DNA of 64,000 bases, taken from Burhinus oedicnemus. Lineage: Eukaryota > Chordata > Aves > Charadriiformes > Burhinidae. The position numbers and the translations under genes were made by a program. The notes beneath the pieces were generated by a model. The model was not told the origin of the DNA and made no database searches. It saw only the letters and a list, made by a program, of their open reading frames with translations. How positions within the stretch are numbered: the first letter of the stretch is position 1; every line of letters begins with the position of its first letter. This document shows, piece by piece, positions 25,525 to 38,215 of the stretch. The stretch is taken from positions 308,482-372,481 of the forward strand of contig VFFE01007190.1 in assembly GCA_008921705.1 (NCBI GenBank). The letters run 5' to 3'.

Positions 25525-27529
25525 CAGTGTCACAAGCTCCCATACAATGTGGATTTTAGTGTAAAAGCCTCTCTTCTTTGAATAGCATACTTCAAAGCTT
25601 AGGAGTCCATTCAATGAACTTTGGGAAGCTCTTAATCCTTTTGGGGTTTTTTTTTCTTCTTTTTGCCTTTTTTTTCCCTTGAAACATTTGTGGGCAGAGT
25701 TTTACAGTATGCAGGTAGTGATTATTAATTGTTATTTTTCAATGTAACAGTTTCAAAGTGGTTTGTATATATATAGAAAAATATCCATAAAGTTTAGCTT
25801 TAAATCATGTTATTTAAATGATTAACACAGAAATGGACTGATTTACACCTATTCAACCTTGATTCCATCAATTATGTACTTTACATGCACATGAGGACAG
25901 AGCCAAAAAGAAATACTTGTGACAATCCTTATATAATGAAATCAACACTTGTTTTATCTTACTATTTGTCATTTTATAACCTTTGTTTTCTTGCTATGTA
26001 TAATCACATGGAGTTTCATAAATCTGCAGACGATATGGGGTAATCTCTGCTTTCTGATACCTGACTTATTCCCTTCTCCCCTGTCAAAAATATAAAGTGT
26101 GACTTCAGAAAAGACATGTATAATGTAGTGCCTATCTAAATTTACTAATCCCAGAGAGCTAGAAATATATGCTAACAAAACAACATTGGAAAAGCTGCTC
26201 TCAAATTAAAATAATATTAATATAATAAAATAAGTATAAATCCAAATGTGTATAATAACACTGTAACTCCATCAGTCATAAATCAGGAAAGCAAATAATG
26301 AATGATTTAATGTTGCCACAGGAGACTAAAATCTCAACCAGTAATTAATTATAGGTATACTAGTGACTGGCTCAGAAAGCCAGGTTGTATATTTATTTTT
26401 CCTATATTTTGTCAATTGGGCTTTTTGTTTGCAAAACCATGGGATGGCATGAAGCCAGATTCATTGTAAATTTGGACAGAATCCCTTGGGCTTTTTCCAG
26501 TTCTACAAGAGGTGAACCCAAGCGTATTCAGTTTCACAAAGCTGTAAGAGTCATATTTTGGTGTATTAACCGTGTTCTCTAGTTAAGGCATGCTTCTAGT
26601 CTCTGCCTTTAAATTTGAGCCCCTGTTGCTGTGCCCATACAGTTAAATAAAAGAGGGCCAGAGATCAATCACTGTCCACAAGGCCGAGGGACTTGTACCA
26701 GGGCAAGGCTCATGCTCCCCATTGAAGGTTCATTCTGGAGAGAAAGGTGGTTTCAAGGGACTACAGCAAAGCCAGGGAGGGAGCTGACAGTTCAACAGTG
26801 CGTGTGAGCAGGACTGTAGTGCTTGGGTTTGTTTCCTGGCCTTCTCTGCAGATGGTCTCTGAGTCATGGAATCATAGCATGGGTGAAAGGCGAGCTGCCT
26901 CCAGTCTTGTAAGACGCAGCAGAATCATACCCAGCTTCTTAACATTTTTCACCAGACTTCCATTGTTGAAAAAATGCAAACAAAACATTCCTGTAAACAG
27001 AGGCAATAAACCTAGGTTCCCATTGCTGCCTTCTTCTCCTTTGTATGGTGAGATCAGCCTCCCCTAGGCTGAGTGCTACTTCCAACACCATTTTCCTGCT
27101 TTCTGAATGACAGCTCTGTCCACTAGAATACACAGCAAAAGCTGACACTGAAACCCCATCAGACATGCAGGAAAAAGCTTAGCCAATCAAATTCTGAATG
27201 AGAGGAAGACCCACTATTCTCTAACGATTTCCTGTATTTTGCATGAAAGTGGTTTGTACTTAACTCAAGTAGACTGGAGGTGTGCTTTTCATCTCATGGA
27301 ACTTTAGATATTTCCAATGAGACATTTGCATTCATGCAGTTGACCAAGAATCCCTTTACAGCCACAGGTAGTTCTAGGACATGATTCAATGATGCTTAAG
27401 TAGCTGTTTACAATAGGACAAATGTTTATGCTCTTTCTAGAATTAATGGGAAGGATGATGCTTAATTAAGGAGACGGTCTTCTTTAGACTTTGTTTTCAT
27501 CTTTCATGCAATGAAAAATTTAGGCAATC

Positions 27530-28105
27530 ATCTAATCACAGAATTGTGTAGGCTGGAAGGGACCTAGAGAGGTTTCCAGCCCAACCTCCTACTCAAAGTA
27601 GGTCCAAATAGAACAGGCTGCTCAGGGCTGTATCTGGATGAATTTTGAATATACTGAGGCACAGAGACTCCGCAGAGAGCAACATGATGATACACATGAT
27701 AAAAAAAAATAAAGTCCTGTACCTTTAGTTTAAATAATTTCTTGTATTCCAATGTGTGTCCATTACCTCTTATCCTTCCACTATTCACCTCTGAGAAGAG
27801 TCAGGCTCCGGCTTCTCTACACCCTCCTTTAGGTACTCATGGACAGAATAAGATCTCCAGATAACTCCAGATGTGGCCTCACAAAATCTGAATAAAGAAG
27901 AAAAATTAATTTCCTTGACTTTTTGACTACACTCTTATTAATACAGCCTAGTATGTGGTGGGTCTTCTTTGCTGCAAGGGCAGACAGCTGACTCACGGTC
28001 AGCTTAATGTTCACCAGGACCCCAAACCAAGAAATCAAAGCTGCTTTCTAGCTTGTTGATCCTAACGCGTGCTGCTGCACAAGGTCATTCCATCCCAAAT
28101 GCCAA
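27530..28105 (-). mobile_element. CR1 LINE, 5'-truncated, antisense, old
   Basis: On + it begins with AATCACAGAATTGTGTAGGC and TGGAAGGGACC, the antisense of a CR1 3' end. It continues through antisense ORF2 C-terminal sequence (CCCAACCTCC, then GGCCTCACAAAATCTGAATA near 27870) and ends near CACAAGGTCATTCCATCCCAAATGC (28078-28102). An 11-base A-rich interruption and many indels mark it as an old copy. Residual ORF2 frame on - survives at 27829-28038 (LVNIKLTVSQLSALAAKKTH), split from the rest. Confidence 0.9.
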
Positions 28106-29232
28106 CTGGAACTAAATGTTCGAACAGATCTGAAAAGCAAACTGTATCGCCCCCCAGAGTTCTGGGGCATGTTAAGAGAGACAACTAAATTAGTTAGACT
28201 AACTCTATCCATGGATGCAACACCTGCCAGAGCCCATTCTAGTATTTCTACAGGCCAGCAGCACTGGTTCCATACAGCAGTACACTGTCAGAAGCTCAGC
28301 ACTATATCTGTCTTCACATTTTCATTTCACTACAGCTAATATAGCACTTTGTGGATATTGAATGGGTTTCACTAACAGGAATTCCATGCATATGCTGTGC
28401 CCCATGCAGTGTGGCATAGTACCCACAGAATACTCATAGTACTCTGAAAACATACCTGCATATACCTGAGACTGTCCCATTATGAAATATTTTGATTCAA
28501 CATGTAATGAAGTCAGTATGCCCAGAATTTTGCTCTTTCAAGCCATGATTCAGCTGACAGCTACAAATGATATTTAACTATGCAGGAAAAGCTAAATATG
28601 TTCACAAGTGCTTGCAGGACCAGTGTAGCAAGCAATGGTTGATAGCAGAGGCTTTGGGAGTACAGGCTCATGTTGACAGCAGAGGGATCAAGGGCATAAA
28701 ACCCCACCAAAATGATCACTGAAAGAGTATGCAGCCTTGTGGGCAGGTAAAATCAGTTTTAGAGCATAAGAAAGAGAAGGAGCACGTACACAACATAACT
28801 AAAACATCCTGTACAAAGTGAAAATACAAAGTAGGTAATGGGAAGATAGGAAAGACTGTCATATGAATTCCTGGGTGAGGATGGTAAACAACACTGCTTA
28901 TTTGCAGCTGGTTCCTCTCCCTCTGGTAGAGAAAGAGCACAGCTCTTAGCTTTGCTGTTCACCACATTTTGCTTCTGTGACTGAGCAATCTCACATGAAG
29001 TGTTAAGCTTTATTTTGCCATTGGGTTAAGCATGTTAGAACTTTAAAGAGCGATTTGTGTGTCTGCACATGTGTGTTTTCTGCTCCAACCTTCCCATACA
29101 AGAAGGTGGCCGATACCTCAGCATGAGTCAGAGTCAACTCAGATGACAGGTGTCTGCACACATATGGACTGCAACGTACTGGAATATTCCATAGTGCATT
29201 GCGTGGTAGTGCATTGTACTATAACAAATTAC
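28106..29232. other. Noncoding stretch, no gene seen
   Basis: No repeat family or supported coding segment is recognised here. Confidence 0.5.
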
Positions 29233-29874
29233 CTTAAGAAATTACAATGATTACAGTAGTGAGCTGATGAAAAGACATCTGTCCATATAGCAACAACACG
29301 TTTGCTGTTCTTTCTACCATTAGCAGTGAACTTGAGCAGTCTGTTGTCATGAATGAATCTGCTCTCAATAACCTTTTTAAAAGCAGCTATATTCCAAACA
29401 TAAACAGATCCATAAAACAGGCAACTGGACAGAGAGATGAAAAGAACTGAATTTAGGTGTTTAGATTTTGACTGAGGGGATCTACCCTTGTTCCTGCAAG
29501 AATCTGTTGTACAAAAAATACTGGTACATTCAAAAAAAACCCCAAACACCTGAAAGACTTGGTTCCTAAAATGCATTTGCAGCAAGAATGGAGGTTCAAG
29601 AGAGTGAATCAAAATCTGAATATCTTTAGCTAGCTGGCATTGGTCATTAGTGCTTATTTCAACTGGGGGACAGGGGCAGAGGGGTTGTTCTATATTTATG
29701 ATACAGGAAAGTCCACAGAAGAGATCATTTCTTGTCTGGGCTTGAGCACCTCCTGAATTTAGACACTGAAAGTGTGGTGTCCTCATGTCTGATTTGTTAG
29801 GTGTACGCAGAGGACACAAAACACACTGAAAATATTTGCATGTTACACAAAAGAATACCAGTTGCAGGACCTCT
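29233..29874 (-). other. 642-bp stop-free segment bounded by splice-like signals
   Basis: On the minus strand this is open for 214 codons, the longest open stretch in the window, and it does not overlap any repeat I recognise. On - the upstream edge reads TTTTGTGTACAG/AG, an acceptor-like signal with a weak pyrimidine tract. The downstream edge reads CTTAAG/GTAATT, a good donor match, with the stop codon only just beyond it. There is no ATG near the 5' edge; the first in-frame ATG is at codon 33 of the open frame. The product is cysteine-rich (about 17 Cys) with a hydrophobic patch around SVLFISLSSCLFYGSVYVW, and no domain is recognised. It could be a coding or noncoding exon, or chance: a rough stop-density estimate gives a few hundredths expected per window of this size. 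Confidence 0.25.
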
Positions 29875-30955
29875 GTACACAAAATCTAGCCCTGATCTAA
29901 GGACAATGACTTCAAATGTCTCCATTGAAAAACAGAGGCTTGTTTAAACAGAATTTAGAGAAAAATCATAACCCTGGCTTTTCTTTGATTTTCCCTAATG
30001 GAGAACACCTTTTCTTCCCAAATGTAGGAGTTTAGGGTAGCCAGACTCCCCACATTTATATCAGCCATTGTGAATACCACCTTAAATCTCCTTTTAGATA
30101 TTGCCATAAATCCATTAGACCACCTTTATGAAGGAGGAACTGGTAAGAACTTAGCTAACATTTTTATATGTGTAAATCTTGATATAAAGTTGTTTTCCAG
30201 ATTTCTGAAATCTTTTTGTTTCCTCAGAACATTCTTCCTCCCATTACTTTTAAATTGTAGTTGTTGTCTGAAGCTTTCCATAGTGCTTATTCATGACTGC
30301 ACTGGCTTTCAACTTTCCCTTGATATTGAAATGGCTAAATTGTGAGTTTATAATGTATGATTTAGATTTAGATTTTTTCTTTCTTAAATGGAGAGTAAAG
30401 CTTAAAGGAGAGCACAGCTGCAGGAAGTATTATTGAAACCCTGAGTACTTTGTCATTTTGAAATCACCCTCCAATTGCCACACATATACATAATAAAATC
30501 TGATGCTATGCTGTCATATTTATTGTTTGAATTTTTAACATCATCCTCATTACTGATGTCATTACTGAGTAACAGAATCTCAGTAATCTGTAACTGAAGT
30601 GATAAACTCTCCTGAGCAGAATAAATAAAAATAAAGATAACTATCCTATGAGTAAGAAAGGAAAAATGATAGGAATAGAAGTAGCTAGAAATGTGAGCCA
30701 CGAGGGTGGGAGTGCTACAGGCTGTTCATATTTATTGTCTTTCACAAAGTTCCCGCATGCATTAGGCACTTAAAGGTGGGAATTCTCAAGGTATGTGAGA
30801 TGAAAATAGATTAGCAGAGGGTAGGAATATTTGCAGTGCCTTCCTCACACATTTTAATTTCCTCCTCTCCAACCTATCCTTACAAATAGGTAGACGTTAG
30901 TACTGATGTTAGTTTGGAGGGCTCTGTGATGGAAGAGTCAGGATTACCCTCATCC

Positions 30956-30983
30956 GTTGTTAAGCAACAGTTGTTAAGCAACA
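30956..30983. repeat. Perfect 14-bp tandem duplication, each unit near-palindromic
   Basis: GTTGTTAAGCAACA occurs twice in immediate succession (30956-30969 and 30970-30983). Each unit is an imperfect dyad, GTTG-TTAAG-CAAC, resembling the arm layout of RFX X-box sites (GTTGCC..GGCAAC) without matching the consensus centre. Confidence 0.85.
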
Positions 30984-31019
30984 GTACATAATAAAGCTGC
31001 TCTGCTGCAGAAACGTAGT

Positions 31020-31042
31020 ATACCAGACATACTGTCTGGTAT
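31020..31042. repeat. Perfect 10-bp-arm inverted repeat (hairpin)
   Basis: The arms ATACCAGACA and TGTCTGGTAT are exact reverse complements separated by TAC. The core AGACA-nnn-TGTCT has the spacing of steroid-receptor elements (AGAACAnnnTGTTCT) and contains two CAGACA boxes like those bound by SMAD3. Neither identity is established. Confidence 0.85.
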
Positions 31043-32464
31043 TAAATGGCTTCTTAATATTGGAAGGAGCATCAGGCTTGATTCCGTGTTCTGCTGGATT
31101 GGTATAATTTTAGTGAATTGGTACACTCATGTTAAAATAGTGAAGTGCACTGACAGGAGATTCAAGTCCCAAAATTATAGAAAGGTAAAATAAACTGTGT
31201 AATAAACAGGTGAGCAATGACTTTGTAGAATTATATGGTTTTTGGTTTTGTAGGGTTTTTTAGTCTTTTCCCAACATAAATTAATATTTCATGTTACTCA
31301 TATTTGCTAAAACTCCCAATTTTTTAATATATTGGGTGCCTTCCTCCAAATCCAGTTTCTGGCTAGCAGACAAGAAAAATCAAATTAATAATTTTGAAAT
31401 TCATATTTAATAAAAACTGATCTTATCCAAGCAGATGGGACATAGTACAGCATTTTTTTTTGTCTCCAGTGTCTAACCCTTTTTCTCCCACTCTGGGAAT
31501 TCTAGCTAATGATAGGCTATTATGGAGAAAATTCAGTAAACACTCTATATCAATTCACACTGCATATAAATAAGCCATTTCAATCCATAAATCAACTTAT
31601 TATAAATGATTTTGTATGCAGCATGCTGAAATATAGTTCACAGGAAAAATGTACTGCAGGATATTTTAGAACAACCTACTCAATAGTGTTCGGGTTGTTC
31701 AAGATTAAAATTAAAACAATAAACTTCACTCTGGATGTGTCTTCATTACCAAAGCCCTGGATCATTTACTTTAACAATGTCAACCTGCTCTCACTATCAC
31801 ATTCAATTTAATTAGGAAAGGAAGTAATATGCAAGAGCACACCTCATGGTGTTCCATTACCTTGGAGGAAAGTGCTATCAACTTCCAGCAATAAAAGACA
31901 GCCTTGCCCTCCTCTCACCCTCCTCCCCTCTGTGTTGTGGGAACTATACTCTGGAACAAGGAGCGGGAAACTATGATGTGTCAGAAAACCATTTAAAAAT
32001 GGAGCCTTCAGCAGGGGAAGTGCACGTGGGAAAATAAAAGTAAAAGGAGCTCAAGCAGTGCTTGGCTATGCCCCCTTTAGGTTCAACGAGAATTTGATAT
32101 TGACATCTGTGGGAATGAAAGTGGGCCTCAGCTCATGCTCTTCTCTTTTCTGGTCAAGGGAAGAAAAGATAAGGACCCTTTGTCTCTAAGGCTGGCCATG
32201 CAGTGACATTGATGCATGCTGCCTTTTCACCTGCCAGTGGTGTGCGATCCACTTTACAGCAGCTGGAGCCAGAAGTTGTATCTCTCACAACAATATCTCT
32301 GGGTTCAATTTTTTTCTATCCAGTTAGTTAGAGAAGGGGTAGATATATTGCTAAATATTCTGTCAGGTTGACATAGCTTAAAAGAAAAGACCCTCAGTTT
32401 CCAAAAATATTTTCTATTATGAATTGTTTCCATTAAGAATAGCAGACTGTCCATCCTACAATCA

Positions 32465-32498
32465 TTCCCCCCCCCTCTCTCTCTCTTTCTCTCTGTAG
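32465..32498 (+). promoter_or_regulatory. Polypyrimidine tract ending in TAG (splice-acceptor-like)
   Basis: A pure C/T run (C-rich, then (CT)n with TTTCTCTCT) ends in GTAG at 32495-32498. By composition and length it is an excellent 3' splice-site match, but a CT microsatellite ending in AG would look the same. Confidence 0.4.
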
Positions 32499-32882
32499 CT
32501 TAAGAATGGAGTCCTTACTCAGCTGATGTTTCATCCTTATTCATATAACACTTCTGCTGACTCTGAACTGATCAAGGGAAGAAAACCTGAGTCAGGAATT
32601 GGCTGCAAATTAGGGAAGATGAGGCAGCTACTTCCTAGTTTAATGGCTAAAAGCACAACAATAAATCTCTATGCTTCCCCATTTAGAGAGCTAATCAGTA
32701 CATTTACACAGCTGGTGTTAGCTTTGTGTGGTATTTTGGGTGGTTTTTTTTGTTTGTTTTGTTTTATGCTGCATTCAGCTGTAATGAAAAAGGTGTACAT
32801 ATGTGTATTTGTCTTAAACACTTCACAAATCTCTGAGGGGAGGGGTAGAAAATGTGCCTTTTGGAAGCCTCTGTTGCACTAA
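32499..32882 (+). other. Open frame directly behind an acceptor-like tract
   Basis: From the first base after the TAG at 32498 the frame is open in phase 0 for 127 codons to the stop at 32880-32882. It includes an ATG at codon 10 (32526). The product starts LKNGVLTQLMFHPYSYNTS and later has a hydrophobic stretch (FTQLVLALCGILGGFFCLFCF, about residues 60-80 after the ATG) followed by basic residues. No domain is recognised. It could be a terminal exon of an unseen gene, but a microsatellite plus chance openness is at least as likely. Confidence 0.15.
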
Positions 32883-33044
32883 ACCAGTGGCATCTAACAA
32901 CAAATTTTGCAGTTATGCATTATTATGTTGTTACAGTTCTCTGCCCTTATCTCCTGCTCTGGAGCTGGACATGAGAATGACGTAAGAGTTTCAACAGGAC
33001 CTCTGCACCAGCCAAAAATCTTTCAGACAGAGGGACAGTACAAC

Positions 33045-33125
33045 TGTCACATTGGATTAGAGTCAAGGTCTATCTAGTTCACTGGTCAGAACCAAAAGGA
33101 GGTCAGCAATGAACAGATGTGAGAT
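33045..33125 (+). repeat. Possible ancient amniote interspersed repeat fragment
   Basis: The text GGTCTATCTAGTTCACTGGTC with nearby GGTCAGCAATGAACAGATG resembles, from memory, a dispersed element common in birds and other sauropsids that reads 'GGTCCATCTAGTCCAGTATCC ... CAGTGGCCAGCA'. I cannot name the family with certainty. The match is short and eroded. Confidence 0.25.
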
Positions 33126-33847
33126 AATATAGCCATACATAGCTTCCTTTTGGACATGAAACTGGCAGACAAACCACAGTTACATGGTAAGCAAGTTTTA
33201 GGTCAGCTGTATTTCACAAGAGGTCATCAAAGTTACTATAGCCCAGCTAAGGATTTAGACAAGTGAAGGGGTGTTTGTTAACTTAGTTCAGTGATATCCT
33301 GTGGAAAAAAAAGAGGCAAAACCCAAACCCTACCCCCCAACCAAGAATTAGTTAAGCTTATATGAAAAGTTAAAGAAAAAACATGATCCAAACCAAAAAA
33401 AAATAAAATCAGAATTTGCTTAAACACTAACTAAACCTCTGATCAGTCAACCCAGATCTGCACACTTTCTCTAAACTAGCATAACACAATCCACACTGCC
33501 ACCAAAATAAACAAAAAACAAACCAAAACAAAAACCTCAAAAACAAACAAAAAACCTCAGTCCAAATTCATTTCTGCATTGGACCTTCCTGTTATCTGTT
33601 TTTATTTTATCATTGGTGACTGCTTCATGCAGCTTCATAGAATCTGTATCTATGTTAATAGAGACCCTTCTTCATTCTGCAGCTCTCCTGAGGCTATCAC
33701 TCTTCAGACTTCCTTATACTTCTGCAGTCCAGCAATAAAAATAATCTCAAGAATGGCAGAAAAAGACAGATTTTTCTCCCAGCTATGACAAACAGGAAAG
33801 CCACCTCCTTGTACTGTAGCCTCTGTGAGACTGAACTGCCAAAAAGA

Positions 33848-33866
33848 ACACACACACACAAACACA
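33848..33866. repeat. CA-type microsatellite
   Basis: An ACACACACACACA run is interrupted once by AAA and continues as ACACA, then ATGTGCGCATGC. The following GTGCGCATGC is also purine/pyrimidine alternating. Confidence 0.85.
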
Positions 33867-36800
33867 TGTGCGCATGCAAGTGCGAGCACACAAATTAGCA
33901 ATGCAGATAAACCTATATCATCAAGGTGAACTATCAGTGGAAGCTCTTATATGAACCTCTGAAAATGTCCCCTGCTGTGCTAATCTCATTTATCCCACAC
34001 GATTTGTTCAGCTCCAGAAATAATTGTGCCAAAAAGGCTGACTGGGATAAGACCAGGAATGACCTCATTAGCATTTAGTGCCATCACCATAAAATGGAGA
34101 AGATAATCAGAATCAGGAGGTGGAAAGATAAAAGGAACAAAGTATAAAAAGAAAAAATGATTTTTTGGCATTGTGCTATTGGACTTTGATGGATCCCTAT
34201 TGTCAAATGAGTGTAATTTGTAAAGATCAATGGTTTTAGTTAAACTCCAGTCCATGGTGTCCCATCTTCTAATTCATCTACACAGCATATGTTTTTTCTT
34301 TTGTAAAGAAAGGAGCATAAGGTCATTCTCAAGCATTTTTATTGGTGTTTTTTTTTGTCTGTACAGCTCAAACGAACTGTAAAGCTCAGATACTTAATGG
34401 GTACTTTAGCCAATATTCTTTGTCTGTAAGGTGAAATATGTCTGATAATGATTGGGAAGATCTTGTTTCAGTACTTCCCATTAAGAATCAGCAATTACCA
34501 GGAGCTGCTGTTGCGGGCACTGTATACTCCAGTAGGCTCCCAAATATAAATTCCAAGTGCTGCCATAGAGATGTCTGCATTTCTCCAACTCATTATCTCT
34601 TCCTCTTTCACCTGCACATAGGTACACACTCCCAAATTATCAGATGTTACGAGCTCTGCCCTTTGCAGCTATAAAGTACTTAGATTATCACATGGTTCCT
34701 CAGGGTCTCAGTGGCTCTCTCCCCTCTCCCTTGCACCTCATGCTGCTGGGCAGTTGTGCTTAGGATGCCTGACAACCACAGTTTTTCTGGTCCTTTCCTC
34801 CTCCAAATCCCTACTGATGAGCATGGCCACTTACCGCATTTTCGGCTGACTGACTAAAGAGACTGCCACTAGCAGATATTCTTCTGCACTTGCCTGTGAA
34901 GTACTTTCTCTGCCTCTGAGGGTCAAACAATTATCAGTTTCAGATAGTATGGAAGAGGCACTAAGCAAAAATATAGTATAAGTGATTTTAAAGGAATTGC
35001 TAAGCATTCCATGAGAGCTTCAAATATAGCCAAATAATTGCCCTTAACGGTAGAATTGAACATGTGCTTTCACAGCCCAAAGTGAGATTTTCTATTTTAA
35101 TTCTAGTTTTGATTATAATATACACCAATTTCTGTCCTAGTCACCAATGTCCAATGACTCTTATGGGTTCATTATGTACCAACAGTAATTCCCGTTGTAC
35201 CTTTCAAAAGGTGTGAAATATTGTGGCTTTCATTTCATAAAGTTATGACACTTTTAAAAGCATCTTAGGGTATTTGAACAAAATAGACACCGAAATCAAG
35301 AAACATGTATGATGACTATACTTACAAGTATAAAACATATGTAATTTCACACTTTTCTACAACCATGAAGAAACAAAAGCACGCTATCAGCTGGCTGTTT
35401 TTGTTAGCTAGATCTGATATTTGCTTTTCGTTTCTATTTTAATCAAGAATGGCAAAGTCCTTAATAAATTCTGCCTACAAACAACAGTTTGGTAAGCCTT
35501 AGGGAATACCCCACTTTTGATGTGTTTTCATCCAATGGAAATTAATTGACCCATATTCCTAAGAAGTTTTTGCTTTACATTAGAACGTACATTCTCTGCA
35601 AAAACTATATTTTACATAATATGCTCCTTTTATCTTCATATCATACAGACATTTACTTGTCTGAATCCTTCTCACTCTTTCTTTCACTTTCAGTGATTAC
35701 TTTATTGCCAGCGATTGTCTGATTCTTTTGAATCATTTTCTTTCTTGTAATTAAAACCAATAAATCTTCATCTGTGAATCTAGAGCATTTTCTGTTGAAA
35801 ACTGAATATGTCTTCCATGTATTTTCACCACATTTTTGTTCATATAATTCATTTTCTCCTGTGACCTTCTGGAAAACACAAGTAATTCAGAGGGAACTAC
35901 TTTGTAACTAATGCCATCTTTGATCTTTGACTTTCAACTTTCCATTTTCTCTTTACTTAGCTGCATGGATCGATCTGGCCTTTACTTGTCAGCACCCTCT
36001 TGCAATGACTACTGCAAATATAGGTTCCAGCGACACCCACATTCCAGCATTTGCAGAATTCTTCTACCTTCCTATTTTGAAGAAGAGGAAATACTGCCCT
36101 CATACCATCTCTCCTGGTTTAGTCCTCCTTTCTATATTTTATTTTAAACCGTAATTTTCAGTAGTTTCTCTAACAGATCTGCTCCTTTACAGATCATCTG
36201 CTGCCAGTCTTTCTACTTCTAGGCTCAGCCACAACACGGCTAGTTATTCTGCCTTCCCACAGTTCTACCCATTTGAAACGTTTTCCTTTATCTCTCAGTA
36301 CAAATGATTCTCCAACTCTCTTCAGGCCATGGTTCGAATCGTGAGCTGATATTGGTGCAAAAAGCCTTATTGCCTCAGTTATCTCAACATTTTAATGCCT
36401 TTAATTTAAATTTTAATAAAACTTCATAATACATCTGAGGAGTTTTTAATTTTTAAAAGCATTGGAGACATAAACAATTCCTACTTTCAAGAAAAAAAGT
36501 TTTCAAATATGTGAAGTAGATCCTAAGTCTTACATACTGAGTATGATTCATCACACTAGAAAAATGCATTTAAGATTGACTTTCATTGGGTATATATTTT
36601 GCACTAATGCCACAGAGCAGAACATCATAATGCATTACAACTTGCATTAGCTCCCTAGGGTTACAGCTTCAATAAATCGGCTGGTATCTACACAGTCAAT
36701 ATTTCTTAGTAAGTTCCTGAACAAAGGGATTAGTAAGACTTCTATCCAGCATATCCACAATTGTGTTTTAATTCCACAGCACTATTTGCAAGAGTAGCAG

Positions 36801-38059
36801 TTTTAGTCCTGGTGGATTGGCCAAATTCCGATTGAGGATTTGCATTTCGCATACCTACTTTGCCCCTGCAGTTCAATTTGATATGTTTTGGCTCATCACT
36901 TCCTGCCTTAATACGTTGTAGCCCGATGCCAAGTATTGTTAAACAGCTGTTGTACTTCCCCTGAGAGGATTTCAGTAATGTGTGACAAATTCCTACAGAT
37001 ATATCAAAATAAAAGGTGCTGCAGTGGGTTGTATAGAGTGTCTGAGGACTCAGATGGGACTTTCATCTCCCTAGTACCTCATTTTCATAGCTTTCTTAGG
37101 AAGGAAAGAAGGAATTACCTACATATTGAGATAAGATGGATCTGAGGGACCTAGGTATCAAGGGAAATCCTTGTATAACATTAGAAAGTAAAAGAATTAA
37201 AAAATCTTACCTACTGTAGAGCAAAGAGTTGAAGACCCATTAACAGATAAGGACCTGTAGGGACTTCTTCCTTGCCACTCCCATAAAGACATTTGGTAGG
37301 TTGATTGCTTTCCCATTTCCTTTAGATAATATAGCTTCTGAGGATTTATGATGGGTGGATGGAAACTGAGAATTAACTGCAATATTATCCAAAGGTATAA
37401 AATAATGCCTTATCTTCAAGTATTTTGTTACTGCATTTTAATAACAATATGTTACTAAAAATAATTGTTATTAGTTAATAACTTGATTGTCTTCAAATTT
37501 TAGTTACTTGTTCTTAGTATCAGTGCTCTCAATGCTTAATAGAACCAGCACAACTCAAAACCCAGTAAATAATGTAAATGTGATTGAAGTTGTAGCCAAG
37601 CTAAAACTAATGGACATCCTCATTTTATGATACACTTCTTTTGCTTCCTTACAGTGTGAGAGAGAATAGAGCATACCACTATCTAAAAGGGTAGACACAA
37701 TAACTGCAAGCTGTATGAGGAAATGGAGATCTATACGTGTGTTTTCTACAGTGCTTGTAACTCTCATGGGTTTTATTCTCTTAAATTTGAATATCTAAAC
37801 AAAGATCTTGCAAGTCCCTGCAGGTTACGTAGCAGATAATATTTATGTTAGCATAAACTTAAGGTGAAGCATATCTATCAGAAGAAAGGGAAAGCACTAG
37901 GACTGCAGCTCATGACTGTGTTTCTTTGTAGGACAACACTGGAGATGCTGTCCTCATAACTGTACACTTACACCCCAATGAAGTCAGTGGAACTTAAACT
38001 AGAACAGCTGCCTGAAATACAGCCCAACAGTATTAGACAGAAATTGTTGTTTGCTGGTT

Positions 38060-38215
38060 TCATAAAATCATAGAATCATAAAAAAGTTTGGGTTGGAAGA
38101 CACCTTTAAAGGTCATCTAGTCCAACCCCCCTGCAATGAGCAGGGACATCTTCAACTAGATCAGGTTGCTCAGAGCCCCATCCAACCTGACCTTGGATGT
38201 TTCCAGGGATACGAA
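38060..38215 (-). mobile_element. CR1 LINE 3' end, antisense
   Basis: On + this begins with two antisense octamer units (AAAATCATAGAATCATAAAA) and GGGTTGGAAGACACC, then GGTCATCTAGTCCAACCCCC, the CR1 3' UTR in antisense. It runs into the antisense ORF2 C terminus (CCCCATCCAACCTGACCTTG, encoding KVRLDGALSNLI on -). It stops abruptly near 38215, a strong 5' truncation. Confidence 0.95.

Larger units (their letters stand above)
21902..27529. other. Noncoding stretch, no gene seen
   Basis: No repeat family is recognised. It holds a T14 tract at 24822-24835 and T-rich patches near 25642-25680. Short open frames show no domain. Two notable symmetric motifs (25198-25209 and 25510-25524) are listed separately. 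Confidence 0.45.
29875..32464. other. AT-rich noncoding stretch, no gene seen
   Basis: No repeat family is recognised. The compact symmetric cluster at 30956-31042 is listed separately. An open frame at 30070-30345 (+) is hydrophobic but has no domain or supporting signals. Confidence 0.5.
32883..38059. other. Noncoding stretch with A-rich and CA tracts
   Basis: No gene is seen. Landmarks are A/C-rich low complexity at about 33300-33560, including CAAAA-type runs at about 33505-33560, and a (CA)n-type tract at 33848-33866. Open frames in 33.6-34.7 and 35.9-36.2 kb lack domains. A weak old-repeat candidate at 33045-33125 is listed separately. Confidence 0.45.

Noticed and set aside
36333..36343. 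GGTTCGAATC, a match to the tRNA B box
   Set aside because: No A box, cloverleaf arms or acceptor stem at the right spacing. At best it is a trace of an old tRNA-derived SINE.
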